From: JABMQB01 sp964408795
GTDB taxonomy: Bacteria; Bacteroidota; Bacteroidia; Bacteroidales; Prolixibacteraceae
Length of the DNA stretch: 64,000 nt
NCBI GenBank assembly: GCA_964408795.1
Contig: CAYPAW010000114.1
Coordinates: forward strand, 1-64,000
Direction: 5' to 3'
This document shows positions 35,867-45,483 of this stretch, one piece after another. Both the position numbers and the translations under genes were made by a program. Every line of letters starts with the position of its first letter. Positions within the stretch are counted from its first letter, which is position 1. Below the pieces are notes generated by a model, which worked only from the letters and a program-made list of their open reading frames with translations, was not told the DNA's origin and ran no database searches.

Positions 35867-37323
35867 TCGGCATTGGCTATGCTCAAAACCGACAGGTACA
35901 GTAGTTTGGCAGCATCTTCCATAATTTCCGGAGTCAGCGCATCGATATTATCCATAGGCTGGTGATAGTAAACGGGTTTTACGCTGCCGGAAGTCCATAG
36001 GCTGAACGTGGGATACCCGGCATTTTCAAAATGGGAAGCATCCGAACGCGGCCTGCCGTAGTTGATCCGTTGTTCCGAGGCACGGATGTTGCGGTGCAAC
36101 CAGGCATCATTCGCTTCGGTAAAATGTTGATATAAAACGGGATAGGTTAATCCGTTGGCCAGGTAAAAACCGGTACCGTTCCCCACCATATCGAGATTAA
36201 CCATACATACAGCTTTCTCCACCGGGAACAGGGGATTTTGTACATAATGTTCACTTCCGTACAATCCGCATTCTTCGCCCCCAAAAAGAATAAACAAAAC
36301 CGATCGTTTGGGTTGGATTTCCGATTCACTCAACGCTTTGGCAGCTGCCAGAATATCGGCAACCCCGGAGGCATTATCCAGCGCGCCGGGAAACAATTCC
36401 CCCAGGTATCCCTGACCGTCCAGATGGCCACCCAAGATAATTGCTTCCTTTTTTAACTCCGGATCAGATCCCTCGATCATACCTACCACATTGCAGGCTT
36501 TGGTGTCAGGAAAATGTTTTGTTTCAGCTAAAATCGTTACGGACTGTCCCATGTCAAAAGAATTGGGGTGAAATGCGGATGTCAGCGATTTTTTATGTTC
36601 TGTGTATTTTTTTCCCGACACAGCAAACAGAAGTTCAGCTACCGGAATATCAATATGGGCATAGATAAAATCCGGGAGGTAGGAAGTGTTGGGATTGGCA
36701 ACTTTGCTGACATACAACAGGCCGGCAGCACCATGGTCCTTGGCATTTTTGAATTTATACCGGTGGTAGGCGTAGGGAGTCCAATCTGCCAGGGCCGGAT
36801 CGTTTTTTTCGTAGGGAAATCCCGTTTCCATCACCACAATTTTGTCCTCCGCATCGATGCCTGCGTAATCATCCCAGTCCAGCTCCGGAGCAGTAATGCC
36901 AAAACCCACATAAACCAGATCTCCGGTAATTTCTCCTGAAGCGGAATTGGAGCCTGGGTAAAATTCTTCCGGAAAGATCAGTTCTTTGGTGATCCCGGAA
37001 CCTTTTTTTCCGTGCCAGATCACCTTTCCGGTGGAAAAAACCCGGGTATAGGCGTTGTCGAAATACTGGAAGTAGCTTCCCTGGTTGGCCGGTTTAATTC
37101 TCCATTCGCTGAATTTTCCGGCAACCCACCGGGCTGCCTCAAGATATTCCGGAGATCCTGAAAGGCGCCCCTTGTATGGGGATGAACTCAGTTCCGCGGC
37201 ATAATCCAATAGGTCATGGCTGGAGATGCTGTGAAAAGAACGCTGAATTTTTTCCTGCGAATCCTGGGCATAACTATTATAAAAAGAAAGAAAAACAATC
37301 AGTAAAAGATATATCTGTTTCAT
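35863..37323 (-). CDS. M28-family metallopeptidase with PA domain, secreted
   Basis: An exported aminopeptidase-type enzyme of 486 residues. The signal peptide begins at MKQIYLLLIVFLSFYNSYAQ (ATG 37323); the open frame runs 13 codons further upstream without family support. A protease-associated domain lies between about 130 and 260. The di-zinc M28 motifs follow: GGHLDGQG, GALDNASGVAD, FGGEECGLYGSEHY, NLDMVGNG, and a late DASHFENAGYP. It should act in the periplasm or outside. It lies 91 bases downstream of the tricorn-type protease, on the same strand. Confidence 0.88.
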   Translation of the reverse strand: MKQIYLLLIVFLSFYNSYAQDSQEKIQRSFHSISSHDLLDYAAELSSSPYKGRLSGSPEYLEAARWVAGKFSEWRIKPANQGSYFQYFDNAYTRVFSTGKVIWHGKKGSGITKELIFPEEFYPGSNSASGEITGDLVYVGFGITAPELDWDDYAGIDAEDKIVVMETGFPYEKNDPALADWTPYAYHRYKFKNAKDHGAAGLLYVSKVANPNTSYLPDFIYAHIDIPVAELLFAVSGKKYTEHKKSLTSAFHPNSFDMGQSVTILAETKHFPDTKACNVVGMIEGSDPELKKEAIILGGHLDGQGYLGELFPGALDNASGVADILAAAKALSESEIQPKRSVLFILFGGEECGLYGSEHYVQNPLFPVEKAVCMVNLDMVGNGTGFYLANGLTYPVLYQHFTEANDAWLHRNIRASEQRINYGRPRSDASHFENAGYPTFSLWTSGSVKPVYYHQPMDNIDALTPEIMEDAAKLLYLSVLSIANAE

Positions 37324-37414
37324 GGATAATTCGTTAAATTTATTGTATGAGGATTCTGTCATTGCCCTCCGGGGGATGGAATCCTTCGCTTTTTCTGCAT
37401 GGATGAAAATTTCT

Positions 37415-40400
37415 TTAACGATCCACCGGATAGGGTGGGTGTTTCGGACATTCGTATGGATTCTCCCTGATTTTCTGAAGCAGAATTTCTACTGCTTTCA
37501 TCAATTGGGTATCGTATCCTTTTGATAGGTCCAGCGAATTTTGTTCGATTACCACATCCGGTTCCACGCCTTCATTTTCCACCACCCAGTTTCCTTTTTC
37601 GTCGTAGATCCGGTAATCGGGTGCGGTGAGACCGCTTCCGTCGAGCAATTCCAGGAACATGGATACGCCAACCAGTCCGCCCCATGTGCGGGTGCCTACG
37701 ATGGGGCCCATCTGGTTCCACCGGAATTCATAGGGCAGCAGGTCGCCTCCGGAGCCGGCATATCGGTTGGTGAGGCAGACCATGTGGGATGTTACCGAAA
37801 GCAAAGGAATGGGTTGGTCGGCTGAATAGCGGCGGGTCCAGAAAGCATGGGGTTTTTTCAGTAATCGCTGAAGGAAGATTTCCGGGTCCAGACCCCCTCC
37901 GTTGAACCGGCCGTCGATGATCAATCCCTGTTTTTTTGTCTGCGAATAGAAATATTTCGGAAAATCGATGGCCGAACTTTCATAGGTGTCCGGGAAATAT
38001 ATATACCCGATTTGTCCGTCAGACGCTTCATCAACCGCCTTACGGTTCGATTCCAGCCAGTCCATATAACGCAATACGGATTCCCCTGAGAGAGGCGTTA
38101 CCCTGATTTCACGGGCTCCTTCGGGGGTAGGTTTATCGTTCACTAAAAGCTTTGTTTGTTTACCTGCCAGGTCGATGAAATAACGGTAGATATTGTTATC
38201 CGTTGTAACGGGAGTTCCGTTGACAGCCAGAAGGTAATCTCCTTCGTTGACGGTTATTCCCGGTTTAGCCAAAGGGGCATAGGTTTGTCGGGACCAGTCG
38301 TTTTCGCGGTATATCTTTTTGAAACGGTATCGTTTTTCATCGCGGTCTGTTTGCCAGTCAACACCGAGCATACCAATATTGATTGCCTCTGCATTCCGGG
38401 TACCTCTTCCGCCGAAAACATAAGTGTGTGATGTATTTAATTCCCCAATTAGCTCGCCGATGATGTATTCCAGGTCCTGCCGGCAGGTTGCCTGTTTCAC
38501 CAGGCTTCCATATTTCGTCTTCATGGCTTGCCAGTCAACTCCGTGCATATTTGACTCGTAGTAGAAATCGCGTTCCATTCTCCAGGCTTCATTGAATACG
38601 GCCTGCCACTCCTTCAGGGGATCAATCTCCATTTTCAATCCCGACAACCCGAGCAAACTCCCCATGCTGTTTATTTCTGCTGAAGAGATAATCCCAGGCT
38701 TTCCATTCTGTAGATAGAGGATGGATGAACCATCGGCAGAAAGTTTATATCCGCTGATTTGTTCAATCACTGTTTTTTCTTCCCGGCTTTCGAAGCAATA
38801 GGCATAAAGAGTGCGTGGGCCAACACTGCGGTAATCCATTTTGTTGAAATCGCCATCTTCTTTGTTCAGATAGAACAGGTGGCTTTCATTCACAGCCAGG
38901 TTTCGGTAGTTTCCGGGAGCAAGAGGCAGAACTTCGCTTCGTTCCGCCAATCCGTCAAAATCAATCCGGAAAGGGGTCTTCGCAGGTTCCGTTTTTTCAC
39001 TTTCGGAGTCATTTCTGAAAGGGGCGATGGAAGAACCGTCTTTACGGAGGGTTAACGAAACGACTACAGCTATGTCTTTGTAGATCATTTCCCATTCCAT
39101 ATCGCAGAAGGTGGGATTAAAACTCCGGTTGGAGATGAACAAAAGGTGTTCCCCATCTTTGGTGAAAACCGGATTAAAATCATAAAAGAGGCCATTGCTT
39201 GCCGGGTAACTGTTTCCGGTTTCCAAAGCATAGATATAGATTTGATAAACCCGGTCTTTGTTCATCTTTGAATAGGCCAGATATTTGCTGTCTGGAGACC
39301 AGGTAAAATCGGAGATGGGTTTGTTATCCAGGGAAATATCTACATGTTCAAAGAGAGCGTGGTCGACTTCGGTTATTTCTTTTGTTTCAATATCGAGGAT
39401 ATAACAGCGGAGGGTCTGATCAGCGAAGGCAATTTTTTTGCTGTCGGGGGACCACCGCAGGGTATGCCGGTATCCGCTGATATGGGTGGTCATTTGAATG
39501 GGTTCGTTGCCTTCTTCCGGAGAACAGAGGTATATTTCGTATTCACCGCTCTGGTCTGACAGGAAGGCGATGGAGGATCCATCGGGAGACCATACCGCAT
39601 CTTTCTCACGGGATCCGCACTTTTGGGTGAGGTTGTAAGTGATTCCTTCGTTTCGCGGCAGGGAAAATATTTCTCCGCGGGCCACAACCAGGGCTCTTTT
39701 CCCGGAGGGTGAAACATCCAATCCCTGGATTTGGTTGCTCACATCGGCCAGGTAAGGACGCGTTTCAGGGGCGTCGGGGTGAAGGGTGATTTCCACTTTC
39801 CGGGTTTCTTTGGTTTGGGGTTCCAGCAACCAGATATCCCCGCCTTGTTCATAGACAATTTTTCCGCTTCCTGCCGAAGGACGACGGACATCAAAAACCG
39901 TATGTCGGGTAATTTGAGTAACTTGTTTGGTTTGTGTGTGGTAGCTGTAAATATTCAGCACCCGGTCGCGGTCGGAACTGAAAAAGATCTCGTCGCCGAT
40001 CCACATAGGCATCCGGTCGGTACCCCGGAATTGGGTGATGTTCTCTTCTGTGTTTGTTTCCAAGTCGTACAGATAGATCTCCTGAGCTTTTCCACCGGTA
40101 TATCTTTTCCAGGTGCGGTTCTCACGGGATACTTTGTTATAGGCAATTTTTTTCCCATCGGGAGAAAAGCTTCCCCGCGAGGCATCGTACAGAATGAGCT
40201 CTTCGAGGTCGGTTCCATCGGGCGCGATGAGAAATAATTTAGTGTAACGGGTGGTGCTGGTTCTTCCTGAAGAAAAAAGAATCTTATTTTTCAGCGGATG
40301 CCAGCCTACCACTTCATCGGCTCCCGGATGATAGGTAAGACGCCGGATATCTCCCCCCTTGCTGTTCATAACATAAACATCTGTATTGCCATCGTATTCA

Positions 40401-40645
40401 CCCGTGAATGCAATAAGATTCCCGTCAGGAGAAAACTTCGGGAACCGTTCACTGCCGTCATGAAGCGTGAGACGCACAGCATCCCCTCCTTTGGCAGATA
40501 CCGACCAGATGTCTTCACCGGATACAAAAACAATGGTATTCCCATGAATGTCAGGAAATCGCTTTAATTGTCCCGCAAGTAAAAAATAACCCGGGAGAAA
40601 GGTCAATGTAAAAAGGACCATCAAAAAACGCACAAGATTTTTCAT
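37415..40645 (-). CDS. Tricorn-type S41 protease with WD40-like propellers
   Basis: The 1076 residues have a signal peptide (about 1-24). Two beta-propeller regions (about 30-330 and 335-640) contain repeated SPDG and SPDSK blades. A C1 domain, a PDZ domain (about 790-850) and the S41 catalytic domain follow. Catalytic candidates are His740 (LNTSHTYVF), Ser965 (NRYAGSGGD) and Glu1023 (VVENEGVEPD), at positions close to those known for archaeal tricorn. It should break down oligopeptides, here in the periplasm because of the signal peptide. Its leader is copy B of the dispersed repeat. Confidence 0.9.
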   Translation of the reverse strand: MKNLVRFLMVLFTLTFLPGYFLLAGQLKRFPDIHGNTIVFVSGEDIWSVSAKGGDAVRLTLHDGSERFPKFSPDGNLIAFTGEYDGNTDVYVMNSKGGDIRRLTYHPGADEVVGWHPLKNKILFSSGRTSTTRYTKLFLIAPDGTDLEELILYDASRGSFSPDGKKIAYNKVSRENRTWKRYTGGKAQEIYLYDLETNTEENITQFRGTDRMPMWIGDEIFFSSDRDRVLNIYSYHTQTKQVTQITRHTVFDVRRPSAGSGKIVYEQGGDIWLLEPQTKETRKVEITLHPDAPETRPYLADVSNQIQGLDVSPSGKRALVVARGEIFSLPRNEGITYNLTQKCGSREKDAVWSPDGSSIAFLSDQSGEYEIYLCSPEEGNEPIQMTTHISGYRHTLRWSPDSKKIAFADQTLRCYILDIETKEITEVDHALFEHVDISLDNKPISDFTWSPDSKYLAYSKMNKDRVYQIYIYALETGNSYPASNGLFYDFNPVFTKDGEHLLFISNRSFNPTFCDMEWEMIYKDIAVVVSLTLRKDGSSIAPFRNDSESEKTEPAKTPFRIDFDGLAERSEVLPLAPGNYRNLAVNESHLFYLNKEDGDFNKMDYRSVGPRTLYAYCFESREEKTVIEQISGYKLSADGSSILYLQNGKPGIISSAEINSMGSLLGLSGLKMEIDPLKEWQAVFNEAWRMERDFYYESNMHGVDWQAMKTKYGSLVKQATCRQDLEYIIGELIGELNTSHTYVFGGRGTRNAEAINIGMLGVDWQTDRDEKRYRFKKIYRENDWSRQTYAPLAKPGITVNEGDYLLAVNGTPVTTDNNIYRYFIDLAGKQTKLLVNDKPTPEGAREIRVTPLSGESVLRYMDWLESNRKAVDEASDGQIGYIYFPDTYESSAIDFPKYFYSQTKKQGLIIDGRFNGGGLDPEIFLQRLLKKPHAFWTRRYSADQPIPLLSVTSHMVCLTNRYAGSGGDLLPYEFRWNQMGPIVGTRTWGGLVGVSMFLELLDGSGLTAPDYRIYDEKGNWVVENEGVEPDVVIEQNSLDLSKGYDTQLMKAVEILLQKIRENPYECPKHPPYPVDR

Positions 40646-40742
40646 GTGATTAACGTGTTAAATTTATAAGGTATTCCCGATCCCGCAGCTATCGGGATTA
40701 ATCATACTCTTTGAGTGTTATACATATCATGCTCGTTTCATA
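40643..40742 (-). repeat. Dispersed leader repeat, copy B (leader of the tricorn gene)
   Basis: Read on the minus strand, it begins TATGAAACGAGCATG (40742 downward). It contains an imperfect palindrome, ATCCCGATAGCTGCGGGAT (40698-40680), and ends ATACCTTATAAATTTAACAC, then GTTAATCACATG at the tricorn start codon. The final 32 bases differ from the leader at 60115-60146 at only two positions, although the two genes are unrelated. The remaining spacer up to the GH106 gene shows nothing else. Confidence 0.7.
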
Positions 40743-40826
40743 CTGTTTCGGTTTTGTTTATTGAATCAAAAATATATTCAGCGCACAAGCTTAGGAACCG
40801 TTAAATTTATTAATTTGAACGGTTTA

Positions 40827-43676
40827 ATGAAAGAATATTTGTCTGAAAAAACAGAAAAAGTGAAACAGAATGATTGCATCTATCCGGAAGCAAAAGCGGG
40901 TCGTTTCTTTTTATATGTCTTTTGGATGGTTATGGTTTTGCCGGTTCTGCATTCCTGTATAGAGCCTGAGCATGTGGAATGGCCTGATCTCAATAAGCAT
41001 ACCCGACCGTGGACACGTTGGTGGTGGATGGGAAGTGCGGTTACTCCTGAAGGATTACGAGCCAATATGGAAGATCTGCAAAACGCCGGAATAGGCGGAG
41101 TGGAGATTACCGCCATATATGGAGTAAAGGGGTATGAAGAGCGGTTTATTGATTTTCTTTCCCCGCAATGGATGGACCGGTTGGTTGTAACGCTTCAGGA
41201 GGCCGAAAGACTCGGTTTGGGGGTGGACCTGGCGAATGCTTCAGGGTGGCCTTTTGGGGGGCCTTGGATCCTTGACAGCGATGCATGCAAAAATATCCGG
41301 TATAAAAAATATACAGTGCAATCCGGGGAAATCCTTGAGGAACCGATAAATTTCACCCAAGAGGCGATGGTGAGGATTGTCGGGGGCAGCGGTTCACGGA
41401 ATAACGTGGTTTATGATCAGGTGCGGACTGAGAGGCTTTTGCCCCTGCAGGTAGTGATGGCGTATTCCGGAAACGGCAGAATGCTGGATCTGACGGATTA
41501 CGTGAATCCAGAAGGAATTCTCACATGGAAGGCACCGGAAGGTACCTGGGAGGTGTATGCTGTGTTTCAGGGATGGCACGGCAAGCAGGTTGAACGAGCC
41601 GGCCCCGGAGGCCAGGGTAATGCAATCGACCATTTTTCGGAAAAGGCAGTGAGAACCTTCCTGGCTCGTTTTGATGAAGCGGCTGAAAACAGGAATGTAA
41701 CCGGTATCCGGGCTTTTTTCAATGATTCCTACGAAGTGGATGATGCCCGGGGAGAAGCCAACTGGACGCCTTTGTTTTTTGAAGAGTTCCGGAAACTCAG
41801 GGGGTACGATCTGCGGAATTGCCTGCCGGCTCTTTTCGGGGAAGATACCGAAGAGATAAATGCCCGTGTACGTTGCGATTACCGGGAAACCCTGTCTGAT
41901 CTTTTGCTGGAGCGTTTCACAAAAACCTGGGCAGCCTGGGCTGATACCTACCATGCTCAGGTGCGCAACCAGGCCCACGATTCACCGGCAAACATCCTTG
42001 ATTTGTATGCTGCTGCCGGTATTCCCGAAACCGAAGGTACCGATCCCCTGGGCATCCGGATGGCCTCATCAGCAGCTCATGTGACCGGCAAGCAACTGGT
42101 TTCCTGCGAAGCAGCTACCTGGCTGGGCGAGCATTTTACAACCAACCTTGCCGATCTGAAACATAACATCGATCGTTTTTTTGTAAATGGGATCAATCAC
42201 ATTGTCTATCATGGAACCCCCTATTCACCCGACGAGGCCCCTTGGCCCGGATGGATGTTTTACGCATCGACGCACCTGGCGCCCTCCAATCCGTTATGGG
42301 ACGATCTGAAAACCATAAATGACTATGTGGCTCATTGCCAGTCTTTCCTCCAGGATGCAAAACCAGACAACGACATCCTGGTCTATTTTCCCATCTATGA
42401 TTTCTGGATGGAAGAAAACCGGAGTATGCTTCGTCACTTGGAAGAAAATGCCCGGGAAACACCGGTGAAAAGGATCGGGGATTTTTTATTGACCAAAGGG
42501 TATGCGTTTGATTTTATTTCAGATAAACAAATTGCCGGGTTAGAAAGAAAAGGAAATAAACTGGTAGCCTCAGGAAATACCTACCGGGTTCTTTTGGTTC
42601 CTGAATGCAGGTACATGACTCCCGAGACCATGGGAAAAATACTGGAACTGGCTGAAAAAGGAGCGGTTGTGATTTTTCAAAACCGGCTTCCAGAAGATGT
42701 GCCGGGAATGGCGGAATTGGATAAAAGAAGAATCGATATTCTGAATAAAAAAAAGTCTGTCCATACGGAGAAAACGGCCTATGGTAACGGGAAGATCCTG
42801 GTAGGGAAACATCTGGACAAGTTGTTGTCGGCAGCGGAGGTCAACAGAGAGCCTTTGGCGGAATCAGGCCTGTGGTTTACACGGATTCAGAGGGATCCGG
42901 GATCCTGTTACCTGATCAGCAACTGGTCAGGGGGGAAATGGGATCATCCTGTAACCGTAAATGCTTCCGGGAAGGCTGCCGTTATGTTTGACCCGATGAA
43001 CAGAATAATGGGGAACGTTCGCATAAAAAAAGCAGAATCCGGCCGGTCTGAGATTTACCTGCAAATGGAACAGGGCGAAACAAGAATTCTTCAGTTTTAC
43101 AAGAATAAAGGAGTTGAACCCATGTTTCCGGTATGGGAAGAAAAAGGGAAACCGACCGAAATTAACGGAGAATGGGAGTTAAGCTTCCTAAAGGGGGGAC
43201 CCCGGAGACCGGAACCATACAAAATCCGGGAATTGAAATCGTGGAGTCAGATACCGGAAATGGAAGAATTTTCAGGAACGGTAGTATACCGCATTCGTTT
43301 TTTAAAGCCGGAGGGCTCTGCCGAAGCCTATACCCTGGATTTGGGGAATGTGAAGGTATCGGCACGCATCCGTTTAAACGGTGAAGAACTGGGAGTTTTA
43401 CCCGGCCCCGCATACATCATCACCCTGCCAGCCGACCGAATCAGGGAGGAAAACCAGCTTGAAATAGCGGTTACCAATACCATGGCCAACCGGATTATCG
43501 GCATGGGAAAAAGGGGCGAAAGGTATCAGAATTTTTACAATATCAATTTTGCAGCCCGTTACCGGGAGAATCTTGATGATAACGGAGTGTTCACCACCCG
43601 GGGTTGGGAACCTTTTTCTTCCGGACTTTTGGGGCCGGTGATGTTACATCCTCTGGTTGGCAAAAACCAGCCCTAA
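40827..43676 (+). CDS. GH106-like glycoside hydrolase (probable alpha-L-rhamnosidase), lipoprotein
   Basis: About 949 residues from ATG 40827. A charged N-terminal tail precedes a hydrophobic stretch and a lipobox-like VLHSC. The catalytic region opens with RPWTRWWWMGSAVTPEGLRANMEDL and has GLGVDLANASGWPFGGPW and FFNDSYEVDDA, patterns of GH106 and related rhamnosidases. A GH2-type beta-sandwich is at the C-terminus (VVYRIRFLKPEG and ARIRLNGEELGVL). It should remove rhamnose from plant or algal polysaccharides. The open frame continues upstream to a TTG at 40761, which is less likely as start because of its distance from the signal peptide. Confidence 0.8.
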   Translation: MKEYLSEKTEKVKQNDCIYPEAKAGRFFLYVFWMVMVLPVLHSCIEPEHVEWPDLNKHTRPWTRWWWMGSAVTPEGLRANMEDLQNAGIGGVEITAIYGVKGYEERFIDFLSPQWMDRLVVTLQEAERLGLGVDLANASGWPFGGPWILDSDACKNIRYKKYTVQSGEILEEPINFTQEAMVRIVGGSGSRNNVVYDQVRTERLLPLQVVMAYSGNGRMLDLTDYVNPEGILTWKAPEGTWEVYAVFQGWHGKQVERAGPGGQGNAIDHFSEKAVRTFLARFDEAAENRNVTGIRAFFNDSYEVDDARGEANWTPLFFEEFRKLRGYDLRNCLPALFGEDTEEINARVRCDYRETLSDLLLERFTKTWAAWADTYHAQVRNQAHDSPANILDLYAAAGIPETEGTDPLGIRMASSAAHVTGKQLVSCEAATWLGEHFTTNLADLKHNIDRFFVNGINHIVYHGTPYSPDEAPWPGWMFYASTHLAPSNPLWDDLKTINDYVAHCQSFLQDAKPDNDILVYFPIYDFWMEENRSMLRHLEENARETPVKRIGDFLLTKGYAFDFISDKQIAGLERKGNKLVASGNTYRVLLVPECRYMTPETMGKILELAEKGAVVIFQNRLPEDVPGMAELDKRRIDILNKKKSVHTEKTAYGNGKILVGKHLDKLLSAAEVNREPLAESGLWFTRIQRDPGSCYLISNWSGGKWDHPVTVNASGKAAVMFDPMNRIMGNVRIKKAESGRSEIYLQMEQGETRILQFYKNKGVEPMFPVWEEKGKPTEINGEWELSFLKGGPRRPEPYKIRELKSWSQIPEMEEFSGTVVYRIRFLKPEGSAEAYTLDLGNVKVSARIRLNGEELGVLPGPAYIITLPADRIREENQLEIAVTNTMANRIIGMGKRGERYQNFYNINFAARYRENLDDNGVFTTRGWEPFSSGLLGPVMLHPLVGKNQP

Positions 43677-43738
43677 TGGCTTACGGACTTCGTTTGATGA
43701 TTTTTTCCAGGATTTCCTTCTCCTGCGACATAAACGGG

Positions 43739-44071
43739 TTATTCTTCATTGGGCAGGTAATCGGTGCGGATAGGTGAGAATACTTCCAGTACCAGGGAAT
43801 CTTCAAGAATATCAACTTCGTGTTCCACGTTCATGGGAATACTCCATGCATCGCCTGGTTTGGCCGGATGCCAGGTATTACCGATTCGGAAATTCAGTTT
43901 TCCTGTGATAAGGGTTCCGGTTTGTTCATACGGATGGCTGTGTGCCGGCAGCCGGTAGCCTTTGGAAAGATGAAATGCACACAGGTTGGTTTTCTCCCCG
44001 AATGCCATGGGTCGCATCGTAACCCCTTCCAGCATTTTTTTTGTGGGGTAGGCATTTTTTTTTCTAAACAT
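43739..44071 (-). CDS. Small cupin-domain protein
   Basis: A single cupin barrel of about 110 residues. It contains the metal-binding motif HSHPYEQTGTLITG and a second motif WSIPMNVEHEVDI. Such proteins bind a metal and may be sensors, isomerases or dioxygenases; nothing here fixes the role. The start MFRKKNAYPTKK at 44071 is preferred; an upstream Met at 44101 is possible. It lies 38 bases downstream of the TolC-like gene, on the same strand. Confidence 0.8.
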   Translation of the reverse strand: MFRKKNAYPTKKMLEGVTMRPMAFGEKTNLCAFHLSKGYRLPAHSHPYEQTGTLITGKLNFRIGNTWHPAKPGDAWSIPMNVEHEVDILEDSLVLEVFSPIRTDYLPNEE

Positions 44072-44109
44072 TTTGTTGTGTGTTAGCATGGCCTTAACCA
44101 CAGAGGATA

Positions 44110-45483
44110 CTAAACATAATCCATTATTTTCCCGGCAATCTGAAGCAGGGAAATTTCAGCCAGTTTGGTTTGGTATTTCACGGATATAAGCCGTTCTTCG
44201 GCATCGAGGAGGCTTTTCTGGACTTCGCGGAGTTCAATTCCTGACAGGGCGCCCAGCCGGTACCGTTCCATGGCTATATCCAGGTTTTCGCGTGCTACAT
44301 CCAGGTTTTCTTCTTCCATTTTAACCAGTTGAAGGTTGTTTTCGTACCCGAAATATACAGTGAGCAGTTCGGCTTTGATTTCCTGCTCAATTTCCAGATA
44401 CTGAACTCTACGGTTTTCAATGTCGATGCGGGCATTTGTTTTTTCGCGCCGCCGGTTGAAACCGTCGAAAAGATTCATTCCCAGGGTAACTCCATAGGTG
44501 AAGGTTCCGATTTGCTGATTGCTCAGGGCCAGTTCTCCATAGTCGCTAATGGTACCGCTGCTGTATCCCCGATACGAGTATGTGTACCCTGATGACAGAT
44601 TTAAATAGGGATAGAAGCGGGAAGCGATCAGCCGATAGTCGAGTTCTGAAACCATTTGATTCTTTTTGGCAATCTGTAGTCCGGTATTAAAGGCAAGGGT
44701 TGATTGCAACAGTTCCGGGTATTCCAGGTCAGGATTAAAAACGATGGATGTATCTTTCAGTTTTATTTTTTCCTCGAGGTTTTCCAGGGACATCAGTTTT
44801 TTCAGACGTATTTCCGATTCCAGAATGGCTTCGTTTTGTCGTGCCAGTCGTGAACTGTCAGCATTCAGGTATACAATGGACTGGAGCAGTTCCAGTTTTG
44901 AGGATGCTCCCAGCAGGTAACGGTCTTCATCAATACGCACCCGTTCCCGTGAAAGGGAAACAGCATACTCCATGTTGTGCCGGTAATTCATCTGCTGGAT
45001 ATAGTAGTAATATTCTGCAATAATCTGAGCCATGAGATTTTCCATGGCCATTTGGGTGTTCAACTCGCCCATTTGTTTCAGTTCCTGGAGTTTTTGCCAG
45101 GTGGTTTGCACATTAAACCCATTGAAGAGCGTCATGTTGAGGTTCAGGGCGGCCGATCCTGTGGTGTTGAGAATGCCTTTTGATTGATTCCGGGAGCCGT
45201 CGTTCATATTTTGGGTTGTGGAAGTGATATTTCCCCCAAACCGGTTTGTGGTGGTAAGGGTAGGCAGGAATCCGGCATTGCCCCGGGTGACGTTATTGGC
45301 GGCAATCTCTTCCTGGTTGCGAACCACTTCCACGGAAAAGTTCTGTGCAAGACCGGTAAGCACACACCGGCTCAGATCGTATACCTCCTGACCTTCTGTA
45401 ACACTGGTTAAAAGCAAGAAAACCAGAACAACGATCAATTGAAGTTTAATTTTAAGCAGGGTGAGCCACTTTATTTTCTGCAT
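44110..45483 (-). CDS. TolC-family outer membrane efflux protein
   Basis: The outer-membrane channel of the tripartite pump. From MQKIKWLTLL it has 457 residues with a signal peptide ending near VTEGQ, and two OEP repeats of long alpha-helical coiled coil and beta strands (typical LRQAQ-like heptads, RYRLGALSGIELREVQKSL, and RYLLGASSKLELLQS). Upstream Met codons at 45495 and 45507 are possible. The 5' end overlaps the RND gene by about 30 bases, which indicates translational coupling. Confidence 0.88.
   Translation of the reverse strand: MQKIKWLTLLKIKLQLIVVLVFLLLTSVTEGQEVYDLSRCVLTGLAQNFSVEVVRNQEEIAANNVTRGNAGFLPTLTTTNRFGGNITSTTQNMNDGSRNQSKGILNTTGSAALNLNMTLFNGFNVQTTWQKLQELKQMGELNTQMAMENLMAQIIAEYYYYIQQMNYRHNMEYAVSLSRERVRIDEDRYLLGASSKLELLQSIVYLNADSSRLARQNEAILESEIRLKKLMSLENLEEKIKLKDTSIVFNPDLEYPELLQSTLAFNTGLQIAKKNQMVSELDYRLIASRFYPYLNLSSGYTYSYRGYSSGTISDYGELALSNQQIGTFTYGVTLGMNLFDGFNRRREKTNARIDIENRRVQYLEIEQEIKAELLTVYFGYENNLQLVKMEEENLDVARENLDIAMERYRLGALSGIELREVQKSLLDAEERLISVKYQTKLAEISLLQIAGKIMDYV

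Noticed and set aside
43681..43731. 16-residue minus-strand frame MSQEKEILEKIIKRSP after the cupin gene
   Set aside because: Protein-like in composition but too short to support, with no visible relatives or coupling.
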